Shown here: in pieces, positions 10,043 through 20,006 of the stretch
Layout: the number at the start of each line of letters is the position of its first letter
How positions within the stretch are numbered: position 1 is the first letter of the stretch
DNA from: Begonia masoniana
Lineage: Eukaryota > Streptophyta > Magnoliopsida > Cucurbitales > Begoniaceae
Assembly (NCBI GenBank): GCA_022432975.1
Contig: CM039509.1
Span: forward strand, 26,376,510-26,440,509
Direction of reading: 5' to 3'
DNA: 64,000 bases
Position numbers and translations under genes: made by a program
The notes under the pieces: generated by a model
What the model was told of the DNA's origin: nothing
Seen by the model: only the letters and a program-made list of their open reading frames with translations
Databases searched by the model: none

Positions 10043-12199
10043 TGTAACGCCCCGAGTTCTCTGAACCCAGTTCGTTACATATAATCCGAACATAACTGAG
10101 AAACTTTGGACCAAATTTAAAACTTCGCTCGAAGGTCAAAATTTGGCATTTTCTAAAATCTCAAAACATTTAAAATCTTGCAGCGGAAATTCTTTTGAGC
10201 AAAACAGAATTAAGCAAAGCTATAAAACAATGTTTGAATAATCGGTTAAAATATTAAGAAATAATTCGGCTAGAAGAGATCAAGACTTAAGCGTGAAAAC
10301 TTGAAAATCGTAATAGTCAAACTCATCTGCCGCAAAACAAAGTCAACGAAAAGGGGCAGAAACAGAAACTGAAGGCTTCCACCGATTACAAAATGACAAA
10401 ACTTATTATACACTTCTACCGATGACGTAAGCCGGATGATTCACTCATCTAACTCACACTGGTCACAAAATGACAAAACTTATTTTACACATCTACTGAT
10501 GACGTAAGCCGGATGATTCATTCATCTAACTCACACCGATCACAAAATGACAAAACTTATTTTACACATCTACCGATGACGTAAGCCGGATGATTCATTC
10601 ATCTAAAGCACACCAATCACAAAACGACAAAAGCCTTTACTCACAAAACAAAAACACATCGCCCGATCACTAAACGACAAATTTACTGCCTACATCTTCC
10701 AATGGCTTTTACTGAAGACATCATCCGATGGCCTCTACTAAAGGCATCTTTCGATGACGTCAGTCGGATGATTCAATCCTCCAACATCTACCAGCGGACA
10801 AAACACCCAACTTCAACCGATAGACCAAAAAGAGACTCTAACAAGGAGTAAACCCGACTACTAAACGATTTTGTACATTTTGCTGAAATCATTCTGATCA
10901 ACACAAATCCACAATTCTTAAAAAACTCAGAATAGCAAGCTACAATCGAAATCAATTCATATTTCTAAATCTAGAAAAGAAGATCATAGAAGCGTTAAAA
11001 GAAGATCAAACTTCTATTATCATTAAAATTCTCAGAACATTTCATCAGAATACCTAACCACTGAAAACTTACATTCAGACAAAAGTTAAACGGCCTCATC
11101 AGAGCACCTAACCGTAGCATAGAAGTGCTCCTCCAACTTCACCTATTCCTCAGTAAACTCAGGGAATTCACCTGTTGAAAGCTCAACACCTACATCACAA
11201 AACTCATCTATTAGCCTAATGCTAAGTAAGTAAAGCAGTTAATGAATGAAATGTTGAACATAAATTCCTAAACATGCAAATTTTTACTTTCTCATCTCAG
11301 TTGCATATGCATTCGTTTCTGATCTGATCCCCCTGTGAAATTGGGAGTTGGATCACTTCTCCTAAAGTCATACGTTCTCTCTCTCGATTAAGGGGCGGAC
11401 TAGTTCCCTTAACAAATTATTCAGATCCCTCTGTGAAATTGGAGTTTGGATCACTTCCCCCAAAGTCATACATCCTCTCTCTTGATTAAGGGGCAGATTA
11501 GTTCCTTTAACAACTGCTACAGTCTGTTCATTCCTTGCCATGTCATTTCATGTAAATTCATTTTCGTATATTTTCAAAAGATGATGCATGACATACAACC
11601 ACAATCAATCATACACAATCCTATTGTTTTGTGATGTAGGCCCGAAGGCACAATCATACTTTACTTACCTGGCTCCCTGGAAAAGCTCGGTTTCAACTAC
11701 TTTGGAAGCCTTGCTCACCTAAAGTCATAAACAGAATACCAATTAGATCTTCACTGACCTCATCCTATACCATTCAGAAACCCTAGGAGCTAGTTTAGGA
11801 CTCTGTCCTATGTGCATTCCCGATTCACCCAACTCAACTCCTACGCCCTGCATTTCCCAAGAACATGCATCTACGATACTCCTCTATCGTCTATAATCAT
11901 AATGCAGTAAGATACCTTAGTAAAACTCACATAAGTCTAAGGGAGAATCGGAGAAGGACCTCCTAGCGCACTCTGCTGAGCTGAGGAGCTGAGAGTCGAA
12001 AATGATCTAGGAAACAGTGGCGGCTACAATGCATTAAACCCAAAACCTCTTTCCTTAAATACGTTATCCACTTTTAAATTTTCAATTACCCTTATGCCCT
12101 CGCCTAGTCATCCATTAACCCTACTTTTATTATTACCAAATAAAGTGTATCGTTTAATTAAAAGAATGGAGAATTAGTTCGATAGAACCAGGTGTTACA
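10043..12199 (-). mobile_element. solo LTR, minus orientation, inside element C gag
   Basis: Starts TGTAACGCCCCG and ends CAGGTGTTACA, with the TSD caaag at 10038-10042 and 12200-12204; the gag frame reads through when the insertion is ignored. It is related to the LTR of element A: both contain CATCTRCCGATGACGT(A/C)AGCCGGATGAT and the reverse-complement core with CACCTGTT and CACCTACATCA. No internal coding region remains. Confidence 0.92.
10385..10800 (-). repeat. tandem repeats of about 75 bp in cassette 2 of the solo LTR
   Basis: Three clear and two looser units contain GACAAAACTTATTTTACACA, ACCGATGACGTAAGCCGGAT and GATTCATTCATCTAACTCAC. The same CCGATGACGT...CCGGATGA words occur in element A's repeat cassette at 25240-25815, but with another unit structure. 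Confidence 0.85.
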
Positions 12200-13119
12200 C
12201 AAAGCAAGCTGAGTTGTTTGGATTGTTGATTGGTCAGGGAGCACTGGGAATTGTAGGAGCCAATGCTAGTGGGGACAAGTTCCGGAGGTTGAAGCCTCCA
12301 GTGTTTGAAGGCCGTTTAACAGATCTAACAGCTGCTGAAAGATGGATATACACTATTGAAAATATGTTCAAGTATGCTGACATGGAGGAAGGAAACAATG
12401 TGAAGTGTGCTACTTTCCATTTGATTAATGATGCGCAGAGCTGGTGGGAGACAGTAGAGGCTACCACCGAAGCTCAGGGTCTGACCTGGAAGGAGTTTAA
12501 GGATTTGTTTTTTGATAAATATTACAACTGGATAGTTCAAGCTACCAAGAGACTAGAATTCTTACAGTTAAAGCAGACCGGGTAAGTTGGGGAGTATATT
12601 AGACAGTTCGAGTCTCTGTCTTAGTTTGCTAGCCATATGATGAGCAGGGAGGAAGACAAGGTACTCCAGTTTGTGCAGAGCTTGAAGCCGGAGATTTATA
12701 AGTTAGTAAAGACTTTTGGGATTGAAGAAGTATCATATGTTAGAGTTGTGGCTAAGGCATTAGAAGTGGAAGAGGCTGATGAGAAGTGTGTTAAGCCAGC
12801 AGAAGTTCCCAGAAACATGTCTAAGGAAATTTTGCCACAGAGGAGCCGAGATGAATCTTCTTCACAGCCTTAGGGGACTAAAAGGCCGGGTGAAATTTTG
12901 GATGACCAGAGAGAAAGAAAGAAGCCACGGGGAAGATATTTGTCATGCCCTAAGTGTTTGAAAGCTCATCCGGGAGAGTGTGGACAATATACATGCAAAT
13001 GTTACAATTGTTTCGAATCTGGCCACCTTTTTCGAGACTGTCCAAAGTCAAGAGTTACTCGGTGTTTTAAGTGCAGTAAGCCTGAACATATGGCCAAAGA
13101 CTGTCCTAGAGCAAGATAG

Positions 13120-13225
13120 TGAGGATCGACCAGCTGTGATCTCAGGTACGGTTCCTGTAGATTCAGTACCTGTTTTTTTAGACTTGGGTGTGTAGCATTC
13201 CTTTGCGGCAGTGGCCTTTGTAGTA
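13120..13225 (+). pseudogene. element C: trace of the protease N-terminus
   Basis: After the second zinc knuckle a frame shifted relative to gag reads ISGTVPVDSVPVFLDLG, then a stop, then HSFAAVAFV. Tekay-like proteases have a GT-...-DSGATHSF motif at this distance from the zinc knuckle, so this is the active-site region with the aspartate loop damaged (DSGAT replaced) and a stop inside it. Nothing further of pol can be followed. It shows that element C descends from a gag-pol element and lost pol, and did not acquire gag separately. Confidence 0.65.
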
Positions 13226-14037
13226 AGTTGAGTTTGGATGTAAAGTCAACTGGATGTTGGTTTGGTGAGATACCGCTAGAACTTTCGTAAGTGTAGAGGA
13301 GAGATTTAGGGCTGATGGTTATGACAAGTACTTTAGCCGAACGGTTTGACCTAATAGACCGGTGACCGAGGATGGAGGTTGAAAGTCTTTAAAGGAGTGA
13401 GGATAGCGGGCATTAAGGAAACGTAGAGTAGTGACGATTACATACAACCTTTGAGTGAAAAAGAACGGGTAGCTGTAAGAGCTGTCAGTGAAGAAGGGGT
13501 TATGAAAGTTTTGTTTAGTAGGTAATATGGTTGAATTTGATGTGGTGGTACATCATTTAGAGTATTGGATGAATAGTTGGGAACGAGTTAGTTTAGATTT
13601 AAGAATTTATAGGGTTTGGTAGAGATTGAGGTAGAAGTTGGATAAACTGAGCGTAATTGATGTAATTATGAGATGAGAGTTCGGAGTACGTGGATGACGT
13701 TAGAATGACTAATGAAGTGCATTATGATTCGAGATAAATAGGTGTAAGATGAGATAGAACTTAGAAGGGAATTTTAATTTGAGGACTTAAGCTAAGAAGT
13801 TTACGTATTGAGTCCTTAATGTTAGGTGATAGAGGATCAATGAGAGTTTGAATAAGTTAGGTAAAGCCAAGATCTAGAAATTGGCATTACCCAAGATGTG
13901 ATAAAAGGCCTCGATAAATGAGTAAGGTCGTAGAATAGTTGAGATTTAGTGTGGCAATCTAAAAGCTAAGAGAGTAGAGTTAGGGCGAGCAAGTTGAGAA
14001 ATAACAAGGCTACAAATTTTGAGGACAAAATTTTTGT
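13226..14037 (+). other. element C: non-coding internal region where pol would be
   Basis: About 0.8 kb rich in GAG, TTAG and GTAG words, with stops in all frames and no RT, RNase H or integrase motif. The end, ATTTTGAGGACAAAATTTTT, corresponds to the sequence after the chromodomain stop in complete Tekay-like elements, so the extreme 3' end of the internal region has been kept next to the polypurine tract. Confidence 0.7.
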
Positions 14038-14050
14038 AAGGAGGGTGGAT
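14038..14050 (+). promoter_or_regulatory. polypurine tract of element C
   Basis: AAGGAGGGTGGAT directly precedes the 3' LTR start (TATAACACCC, a changed TGTAACACCC). This matches the AAGGAGGGGTGGA tract of element A. Confidence 0.8.
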
Positions 14051-17000
14051 TATAACACCCAAAAAGTTTAAAACGCGTATAACTTTAGATTAGTTATGTG
14101 ATGGGAGTTTAATTTCATTTAGGGGTTAGGCTACGTATAAAAATAAGAAAGTGTTATTAGATGAGAAATTTGAGAGAAAACCTAGGAGTGGTGTGGATAG
14201 AACTTTTATTAAGATGAATTTATGTAAAGGTAAAAGAAGTAAATAAAAGTGAAGAAAAGTGATTGAATGAGAGTATGTCACGTTGGGAATTTAAAGGGAA
14301 GAAGTGTGGTAGTGTTGAAGGGTTATAGCAATTAAGATAAAAGAGGAACCAATGGAATGAAGAAGATAAAACTTAAGTGTTGGTGGGTCGAAAAGTTAAA
14401 AAGAGGAACCAATGTTGGTGATTGCTTTAGAGTGGAACCTTCCACGTTGGAGAAGAAGTAAAAGTGGTAGGGAGAGGTTAAAATTGTAAAACAAAAGATT
14501 TTGGTGGTAAAAATTTTAAAGAAGAAAATGTGGAAAATTAAAAGCTTGAAGGGTTAGGGTAAAAAAGGCAAAAGTGTTATCTTCCCCTCTCCTCCTACCC
14601 ACGATTTTCCCAGCACCATTAGAGGAGCTCTTCCTCTTCAAATCTTCAAATTTCTTCAAGGATTCAAGGTAAGTTTTAGTGGGTTTTGATATAAATACAT
14701 AATAGTAAAGATTTTTGGTGTTTTGGTGGTATTTATGTGAGATTTTGGTGGAGTTTTGAAAACCCTAATGGGGGATTCCGAATTTGAGTTTTCTTTGCTG
14801 AAATTTCTTGCTATTTTGAGGGTTTAGATGTTAGATAGATTAGTTTAGGTTGTTTTTAGAGATAGATTATAGTTTTGGTGGAAGTTAGTGAAAAATCAGT
14901 TTTTGGAATGTTGATATCCAGTTCTATTTTTGTTGTTTCCGATCGGCCATGGTTTTTGGTTGCTAAATTGGGTTAATTCAATGGAAAGTAGACATGGAGA
15001 GGTTTACGGAATGGGGTGGAACGTCGAAATCCGATGAAAAACGAGAAGTTGGGACACGAAAATTGTGAAAATTTCGGGTTTTTGGGGATTTATTCTTTAA
15101 AATTAGTTAGATTGTTGTAAGATTTAGTTGATGCATTCTTAGATTTATCTTAATGGTTTTTAAGTGATTTTTCCCTTAATATGCTAGGTTAACGAGTTGG
15201 GCATTTGGCGTAACCGAAGAGAGTAAGTACGTGCGGAGAAACCAGGTAAGTAGAGGTTGTGTGTGATTGTGCCTTTGGGCCTACACCATGGAACTGTAGG
15301 GATTGCTTGATTGTTTGCTGGTTTGTGTTTTGTTTTGTGTCGAGCATATGTGTGACATGCATCATTGTTTTTCCAACTACGAAACACGAGTTTTGAGCAT
15401 GGTTTGAACGGTGAGCGTGAAACGTGTAGAGATTGGGTAGTGTCATCCTTGGAGCTAGACTCGGATGTATGCTAGGAGATTGGGTTGTGTCATCTTTAGA
15501 GCTAGACTCTAATGGAAACACACTCTTGGCGCTGGTCTCGGATTTGTGCCTGGTGCCATTCTTAGAGCGAGACTCGAATGAAAAATACATCTTTGGAGCT
15601 GAACTCAAATGTATACTAGGATTTTGGCGTAGTGCCATCCTTGAGGCGGGACTCGGATAGAAATGCATCCTTGGAGCTAGACTCGAATGTGTGCCTAGGG
15701 ATCGAGTATGGCCACCCTTGGAGCAGGACTCGGATGTGGCTCTCCGATATCTCACTGTTGGGTCAAAGTGGGGCCATCCTAGATGATATAGGTTGTCCGC
15801 CTACTTGATCCACACCATTAGGTGATAGATTAACATTTCAGAAACAAAACGAGAACAACAGAGCGAGTAGAAACTGCATGTGTTAGAGTGTGTGTGCATT
15901 GTATGTGTTTGCATCCATTATTCCCTACTTACTAAGCATTAGGCTTACATTTTGTGTTCCGTGGTGTAGGTGATGACGTCCTTGTAGGTGAGAGCTATGA
16001 GGAAAGTTAGGATTTGGGGCTTAGTCGGGGATGTATGCGGTATGCCAGTGCGGGCAGTTGTCGTGGCGTCTCGACCATGATCTTCGGGAAGTTGTGAGAG
16101 ATTTGGTATTTTGATTGTATATAGTTTTCCTAACTATTTTTGGTTGAATGCTCGTAGAATTTAGTCGTTTTATTTGGTTGTACTGTTGGACTTGTTTGTA
16201 TAAATAATGGTAGTTTTATAAACTTTTATAAATGTTGTTTTGGAATGGTTTTGAATAGATTTTATAAAGTATTTAATTTTCAGGTTTGTGGATTTCAAAA
16301 CTTTAGTCGATATGCTACTCGATTTTTTGTAGAGTAAACGACGTCGGTTTTCAATTGTCTTCTCATTTTCGTTGACATTTTGGAGTTAGATTTCTGGGAT
16401 TTTTACGTGTCACGGAGTCGGGGATGTCGGGAATGTTTGGGATAAATTAAATTTTGGGTGATTTGGGTGTGTGGTTTGAAGAAAAATGAAGAAAAAGTGA
16501 AAGTGGTGCGCTAGTGGCCGAGGGTGGCGCACTAGAAGTTGGGGAGTGGCGCACATGGCACAAGCGTGGCGCGTGCAGAGCACGCGATGCGCGATGCACG
16601 CTGCAAGGCGCTCCAGCGCCAATCAATCGGCCATTCCAGAGAGTTTGTAACAACCCGGCCACCGTACATCGATGGTTTACACCGAGCTGTGCAGCCACCG
16701 TGCATCGATGGTTTACACTGCCACGTGGCAGCCACACAGGCCCACCACGTGTACTCACAGTACTTTACTCTCCCTGCTGAGTAATTTTGCCTCCCTCCCC
16801 ACTCGAACCCAAGACCTCAGGGTAAGTACCTGGGCTACAAGTGAGGAGTACCACTTGGGCTACTAGCTCAAGTGGTACTCCTCACTTGTAGCCCAGGTAC
16901 TTACCCTGAGGTCTTGGGTTCGAGTGGGGAGGGAGGCAAAAATACTCAGCAGGGAGAGTAAGTACTGTGAGTACACGTGGTGGGCCTGTGTGGCTGCCAC

Positions 17001-18726
17001 GTGGCAGTGTAAACCATCGATGCACGGTGGCTGCACAGCTCGGTGTAAACCATCGATGTACGGTGGCCGGGTTGTTACAATAAAAGGCGGCCACCGTACA
17101 TCGATGGTTTACACCGAGCTGTGCAGCCACCGTGCATCGATGGTTTACACTGCCACGTGGCAGCCACACAGGCCCACCCCCCCCCCCCCCCCCTTTGTAA
17201 TCACAGTACTTTACTCTCCCTGCTGAGTATTTTTGCCTCCCTCCCCACTCGAACCCAAGACCTCAGGGTAAGTACCTGGGCTACAAGTGAGGAGTACCAC
17301 TTGAGCTAGTAGCCCAAGTGGTACTCCTCACTTGTAGCCCAGGTACTTACCCTGAGGTCTTGGGTTCGAGTGGGGAGGGAGGCAAAAATACTCAGCAGGG
17401 AGAGTAAAGTACTGTGAGTACACGTGGTGGGCCTGTGTGGCTGCCACGTGGCAGTGTAAACCATCGATGCACGGTGGCTGCACAGCTCGGTGTAAACCAT
17501 CGATGTACGGTGGCCGGGTTGTTACAATAAAAGGCGGCCACCGTACATCGATGGTTTACACCGAGCTGTGCAGCCACCGTGCATCGATGGTTTACACTGC
17601 CACGTGGCAGCCACACAGGCCCACCACGTGTACTCACAGTACTTTACTCTCCCTGCTGAGTATTTTTGCCTCCCTCCCCACTCGAACCCAAGACCTCAGG
17701 GTAAGTACCTGGGCTACAAGTGAGGAGTACCACTTGAGCTAGTAGCCCAAGTGGTACTCCTCACTTGTAGCCCAGGTACTTACCCTGAGGTCTTGGGTTC
17801 GAGTGGGGAGGGAGGCAAAAATACTCAGCAGGGAGAGTAAAGTACTGTGAGTACACGTGGTGGGCCTGTGTGGCTGCCACGTGGCAGTGTAAACCATCGA
17901 TGCACGGTGGCTGCACAGCTCGGTGTAAACCATCGATGTACGGTGGCCGGGTTGTTACAATAAAAGGCGCCTTTTATTGTAACAACCCGGCCACCGTACA
18001 TCGATGGTTTACACCGAGCTGTGCAGCCACCGTGCATCGATGGTTTACACTACCACGTGGCAGCCACACAGGCCCACCACGTGTACTCACAGTACTTTAC
18101 TCTCCCTGCTGAGTATTTTTGCCTCCCTCCCCACTCGAACCCAAGACCTCAGGGTAAGTACCTGGGCTACAAGTGAGGAGTACCACTTGAGCTAGTAGCC
18201 CAAGTGGTACTCCTCACTTGTAGCCCAGGTACTTACCCTGAGGTCTTGGGTTCGAGTGGGGAGGGAGGCAAAAATACTCAGCAGGGAGAGTAAAGTACTG
18301 TGAGTACACGTGGTGGGCCTGTGTGGCTGCCACGTGGCAGTGTAAACCATCGATGCACGGTGGCTGCACAGCTCGGTGTAAACCATCGATGTACGGTGGC
18401 CGGGTTGTTACAGAGTTCCCCGATCGATCGCAGGTAGTGCACCGCTGCACGGGCGATGCACGCAGTGACAGCGCGCGATGCGCCTGCGCCCATGATTGCC
18501 ATTCCAAATTTTTTTCAAAAATTTTGTTTTTCAAATATGTTTTAGCCCGACCTTTTTCAACACGTTTGGCACGTATTTTATGCACGTTTTCCAACCATTT
18601 TCAAGGGTTCAAAAATCCTGAAAACCGAGTCAAAATTTTATAAGAAATTATTTTAAATTACGTTTTAAACGCGAGATTGTTGTGCAAAGTAGCGCATCGA
18701 CCCGGGGTGGGTTCAAGGGCGTTACA
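14051..18726 (+). repeat. 3' LTR of element C, containing a hairpin array
   Basis: Colinear with 3644-9801 outside the insertions, including the CTTGGAGC...GACTCGGATG repeats and the GGTGTAGGTGATGACGTCCT core near 15963. The first dinucleotide is TA instead of TG, a point change. Without the 1,767-bp hairpin insertion and its TSD it would be about 2.9 kb. Confidence 0.88.
16646..18412. mobile_element. array of four hairpin (foldback) units with a 5-bp TSD
   Basis: Ends are TGTAACAACCCGG and CCGGGTTGTTACA, with the TSD gagtt at 16641-16645 and 18413-18417. Inside are four near-perfect palindromes of about 430 bp: P1 16646-17079, P2 17089-17526, P3 17536-17959 and P4 17978-18412. They are joined by the 9-bp linker ATAAAAGGC (17080, 17527, 17960) and, between P3 and P4, also its inverse, so that junction is itself palindromic. 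At the arm junction P1 has the order GGGCTACTAGCTC and P2-P4 have GAGCTAGTAGCCC, so P1 is flipped relative to the other three. Each arm has two copies of GTAAACCATCGATG-CACGGTGG-like sequence near the outer end. It also has a tRNA-like pair of boxes near the centre (TAGCCCAAGTGG, then GGTTCGAGTGG about 50 nt on). No protein is encoded. The short open frames here repeat because the DNA does. Confidence 0.93.
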
Positions 18727-18731
18727 GGCTG

Positions 18732-19784
18732 CCTCGAGATCATTTGTCTTCTCAACTTGTTGAGATGGACCCGATTGCGATGCTTGAGGTATATGCATAG
18801 TATCTTGGGAATTCTGCTATGAGAAATTTGGATGTTGTCGCTACACTGTATTATAAGCATTGGAGTTTGGATTACCTTGCCAATTAAAATTCTCCATGTA
18901 GTTAGATTGTTCTGTAGATTCATTTGTCAAAGGATTGCCCATTTGGCATTCTTCACTCGCGTGTTGTCCTTGACATCATTGACAATTAGACATCGGTGCT
19001 TTTCTTACGCTAGCCGCCATATGGGATTCCTGTAGCTGTTTAGTCAATGAGGCAACTTGTAATATTAAGGCTTTCATTGCCTCAATCTCTGGGTTACCAG
19101 TTGTATGCTTCATAATGGAATGCTCCACAGGACATTGGTCATTGTTAAGTGTCAATTCCTCTAATAAACCATACGCAGCTTTTTCAATTTTTCTCATTAA
19201 AGCACCACCTGCAGCTACATTCACTAGAGTTTTAGTAGATGATAAAAGTCCTACATAAAAGGTTTGGATGTGCATCCACTTTGGTAAGTCATGATTAGGA
19301 TATTTTCTCAGCATATCCTTGAATTGCGCCCATGCCTCATATAAAGTTTTCCTATCGAATTGACTGAAATTGATTATATCATTTTGGAATTTAGCAGTCT
19401 TCTCAAAAGGAAAGAACTTGGAGCGGAACTTCTAACATAATTCTTCCCAAGTAGTAATAGAGTTAGCAGGAAGAGAGTTAAGTCAATTCTTTGCGCGATC
19501 CCGTAATGAAAACGGACACAACCGCAACCTCACTGTATCATCCCCCGCATTGTGGAACTGGAAAGTATCAAAGACTTTCAAAAAATTTGCAATATGATCT
19601 TTGGGATCCACATAAGGTAGTCCATTGAACTGAGACTGTTGAATCATATGCAAAGTGCCCACTTAATTTCAAAATTAGCAGCAATGGCCGGCTTTCGAAT
19701 AACAGAATAAATACCAAAAATAGTAGGTATGACATAATCCAACAAGGTTCGATTCTCAGCATTGTCTATCCCATTATCTCCCAT
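18732..19784 (-). pseudogene. Athila-like gag, N-terminal and middle part
   Basis: The minus ATG at 19784 begins MGDN...ENRTLLDY, the usual start of Athila-type gag. A broken middle region with several stops follows. Then comes an open stretch (19314-18976) with the characteristic LPKWMHIQTFYVGLL, AAGGALM and YGLLEELTLNN motifs and, later, the EAMKALILQVASLTKQL coiled-coil-like segment. The frame leaves at 18732 into element C and continues at 3638. It belongs with the gag C-terminal part and protease on the left. Not functional. Confidence 0.82.
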
Positions 19785-19980
19785 GATGTTACACGATTTT
19801 TGAATAGCTTCTCTTTTTTCTTTACGATTTTGTCGACAAGTATGCTCGATTTTAAGATTGAGAGGGAGAAGATTAGCGTCTCATTCTTTACGCATGCACC
19901 TGGAAATAACACGTACGCAAAAATAAGAAAACTAGAATTCAAAATTAAACTAAAAATAATTAATTCGATATTAATAATGA

Positions 19981-20000
19981 AGTCCCCAACAACGGCGCCT
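19981..20000 (-). promoter_or_regulatory. primer-binding site of the Athila-like element
   Basis: The reverse complement reads AGGCGCCGTTGTTGGGGACT. Athila/Tat elements characteristically use TGGCGCCGTTGCCGGGGA-type sites. It lies between the LTR end (about 20007) and the gag start at 19784. Confidence 0.8.
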
Positions 20001-20006
20001 AAAAGT

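Larger units (their letters stand above)
9959..13119 (+). pseudogene. element C gag, split by a solo LTR and carrying stops
   Basis: The ATG is at 9959, just after the leader, as in element B. Its first 28 codons run into the TSD caaag (10038-10042) of the solo LTR, and the frame resumes in register at 12205. The middle part shows the retrotransposon gag domain (RWIYTIENMF, ATFHL, WWETVEATT, FFDKYY, LEFLQLKQTG). In-frame stops lie at 12583, 12622 and 12871. The last part has a C-rich segment (CPKC...HPGEC) and two zinc knuckles of the CX2CX4HX4C type (CYNCFESGHLFRDC and CFKCSKPEHMAKDC). The second zinc knuckle is unlike elements A and B, which show one. The stops mean that no full gag can be made. 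Overall identity as Tekay-like gag is secure. Confidence 0.88.
3644..18726 (+). mobile_element. element C: gag-only LTR retrotransposon (TR-GAG-like), 15.1 kb with insertions
   Basis: Ends are TGTAACACCC and GGGCGTTACA, with the 5-bp TSD ggctg at 3639-3643 and 18727-18731. The order is 5' LTR (3644-9801), degenerate tRNA-iMet primer site, gag with stops, a trace of protease, about 0.8 kb without coding sequence, polypurine tract, and 3' LTR (14051-18726). No RT, RNase H or integrase can be found. Three later insertions with their own TSDs enlarge it: solo LTRs at 5458 and 10043 and a hairpin array at 16646. Both LTRs align over their unique parts but with many substitutions, so it is older than elements A and B. 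Confidence 0.88.

Noticed and set aside
16860..16990. A true tRNA gene in the hairpin arms
   Set aside because: A- and B-box-like words are present, but no cloverleaf with paired acceptor stem could be drawn. At most it is a tRNA-derived promoter.
17174..17196. Run of C in the second hairpin as a functional G-quadruplex
   Set aside because: It replaces the CACGTGTAC segment present in the other arms and looks like a local slippage or sequence error. A similar run at 22171 is also left uninterpreted.
16646..18412. Palindromes as an artefact of long-read sequencing (missed hairpin adapter)
   Set aside because: Such artefacts give one mirrored copy. Here four units with private differences, an inverted first unit, linkers and a clean 5-bp TSD argue for real DNA. 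It is still worth checking in raw reads.
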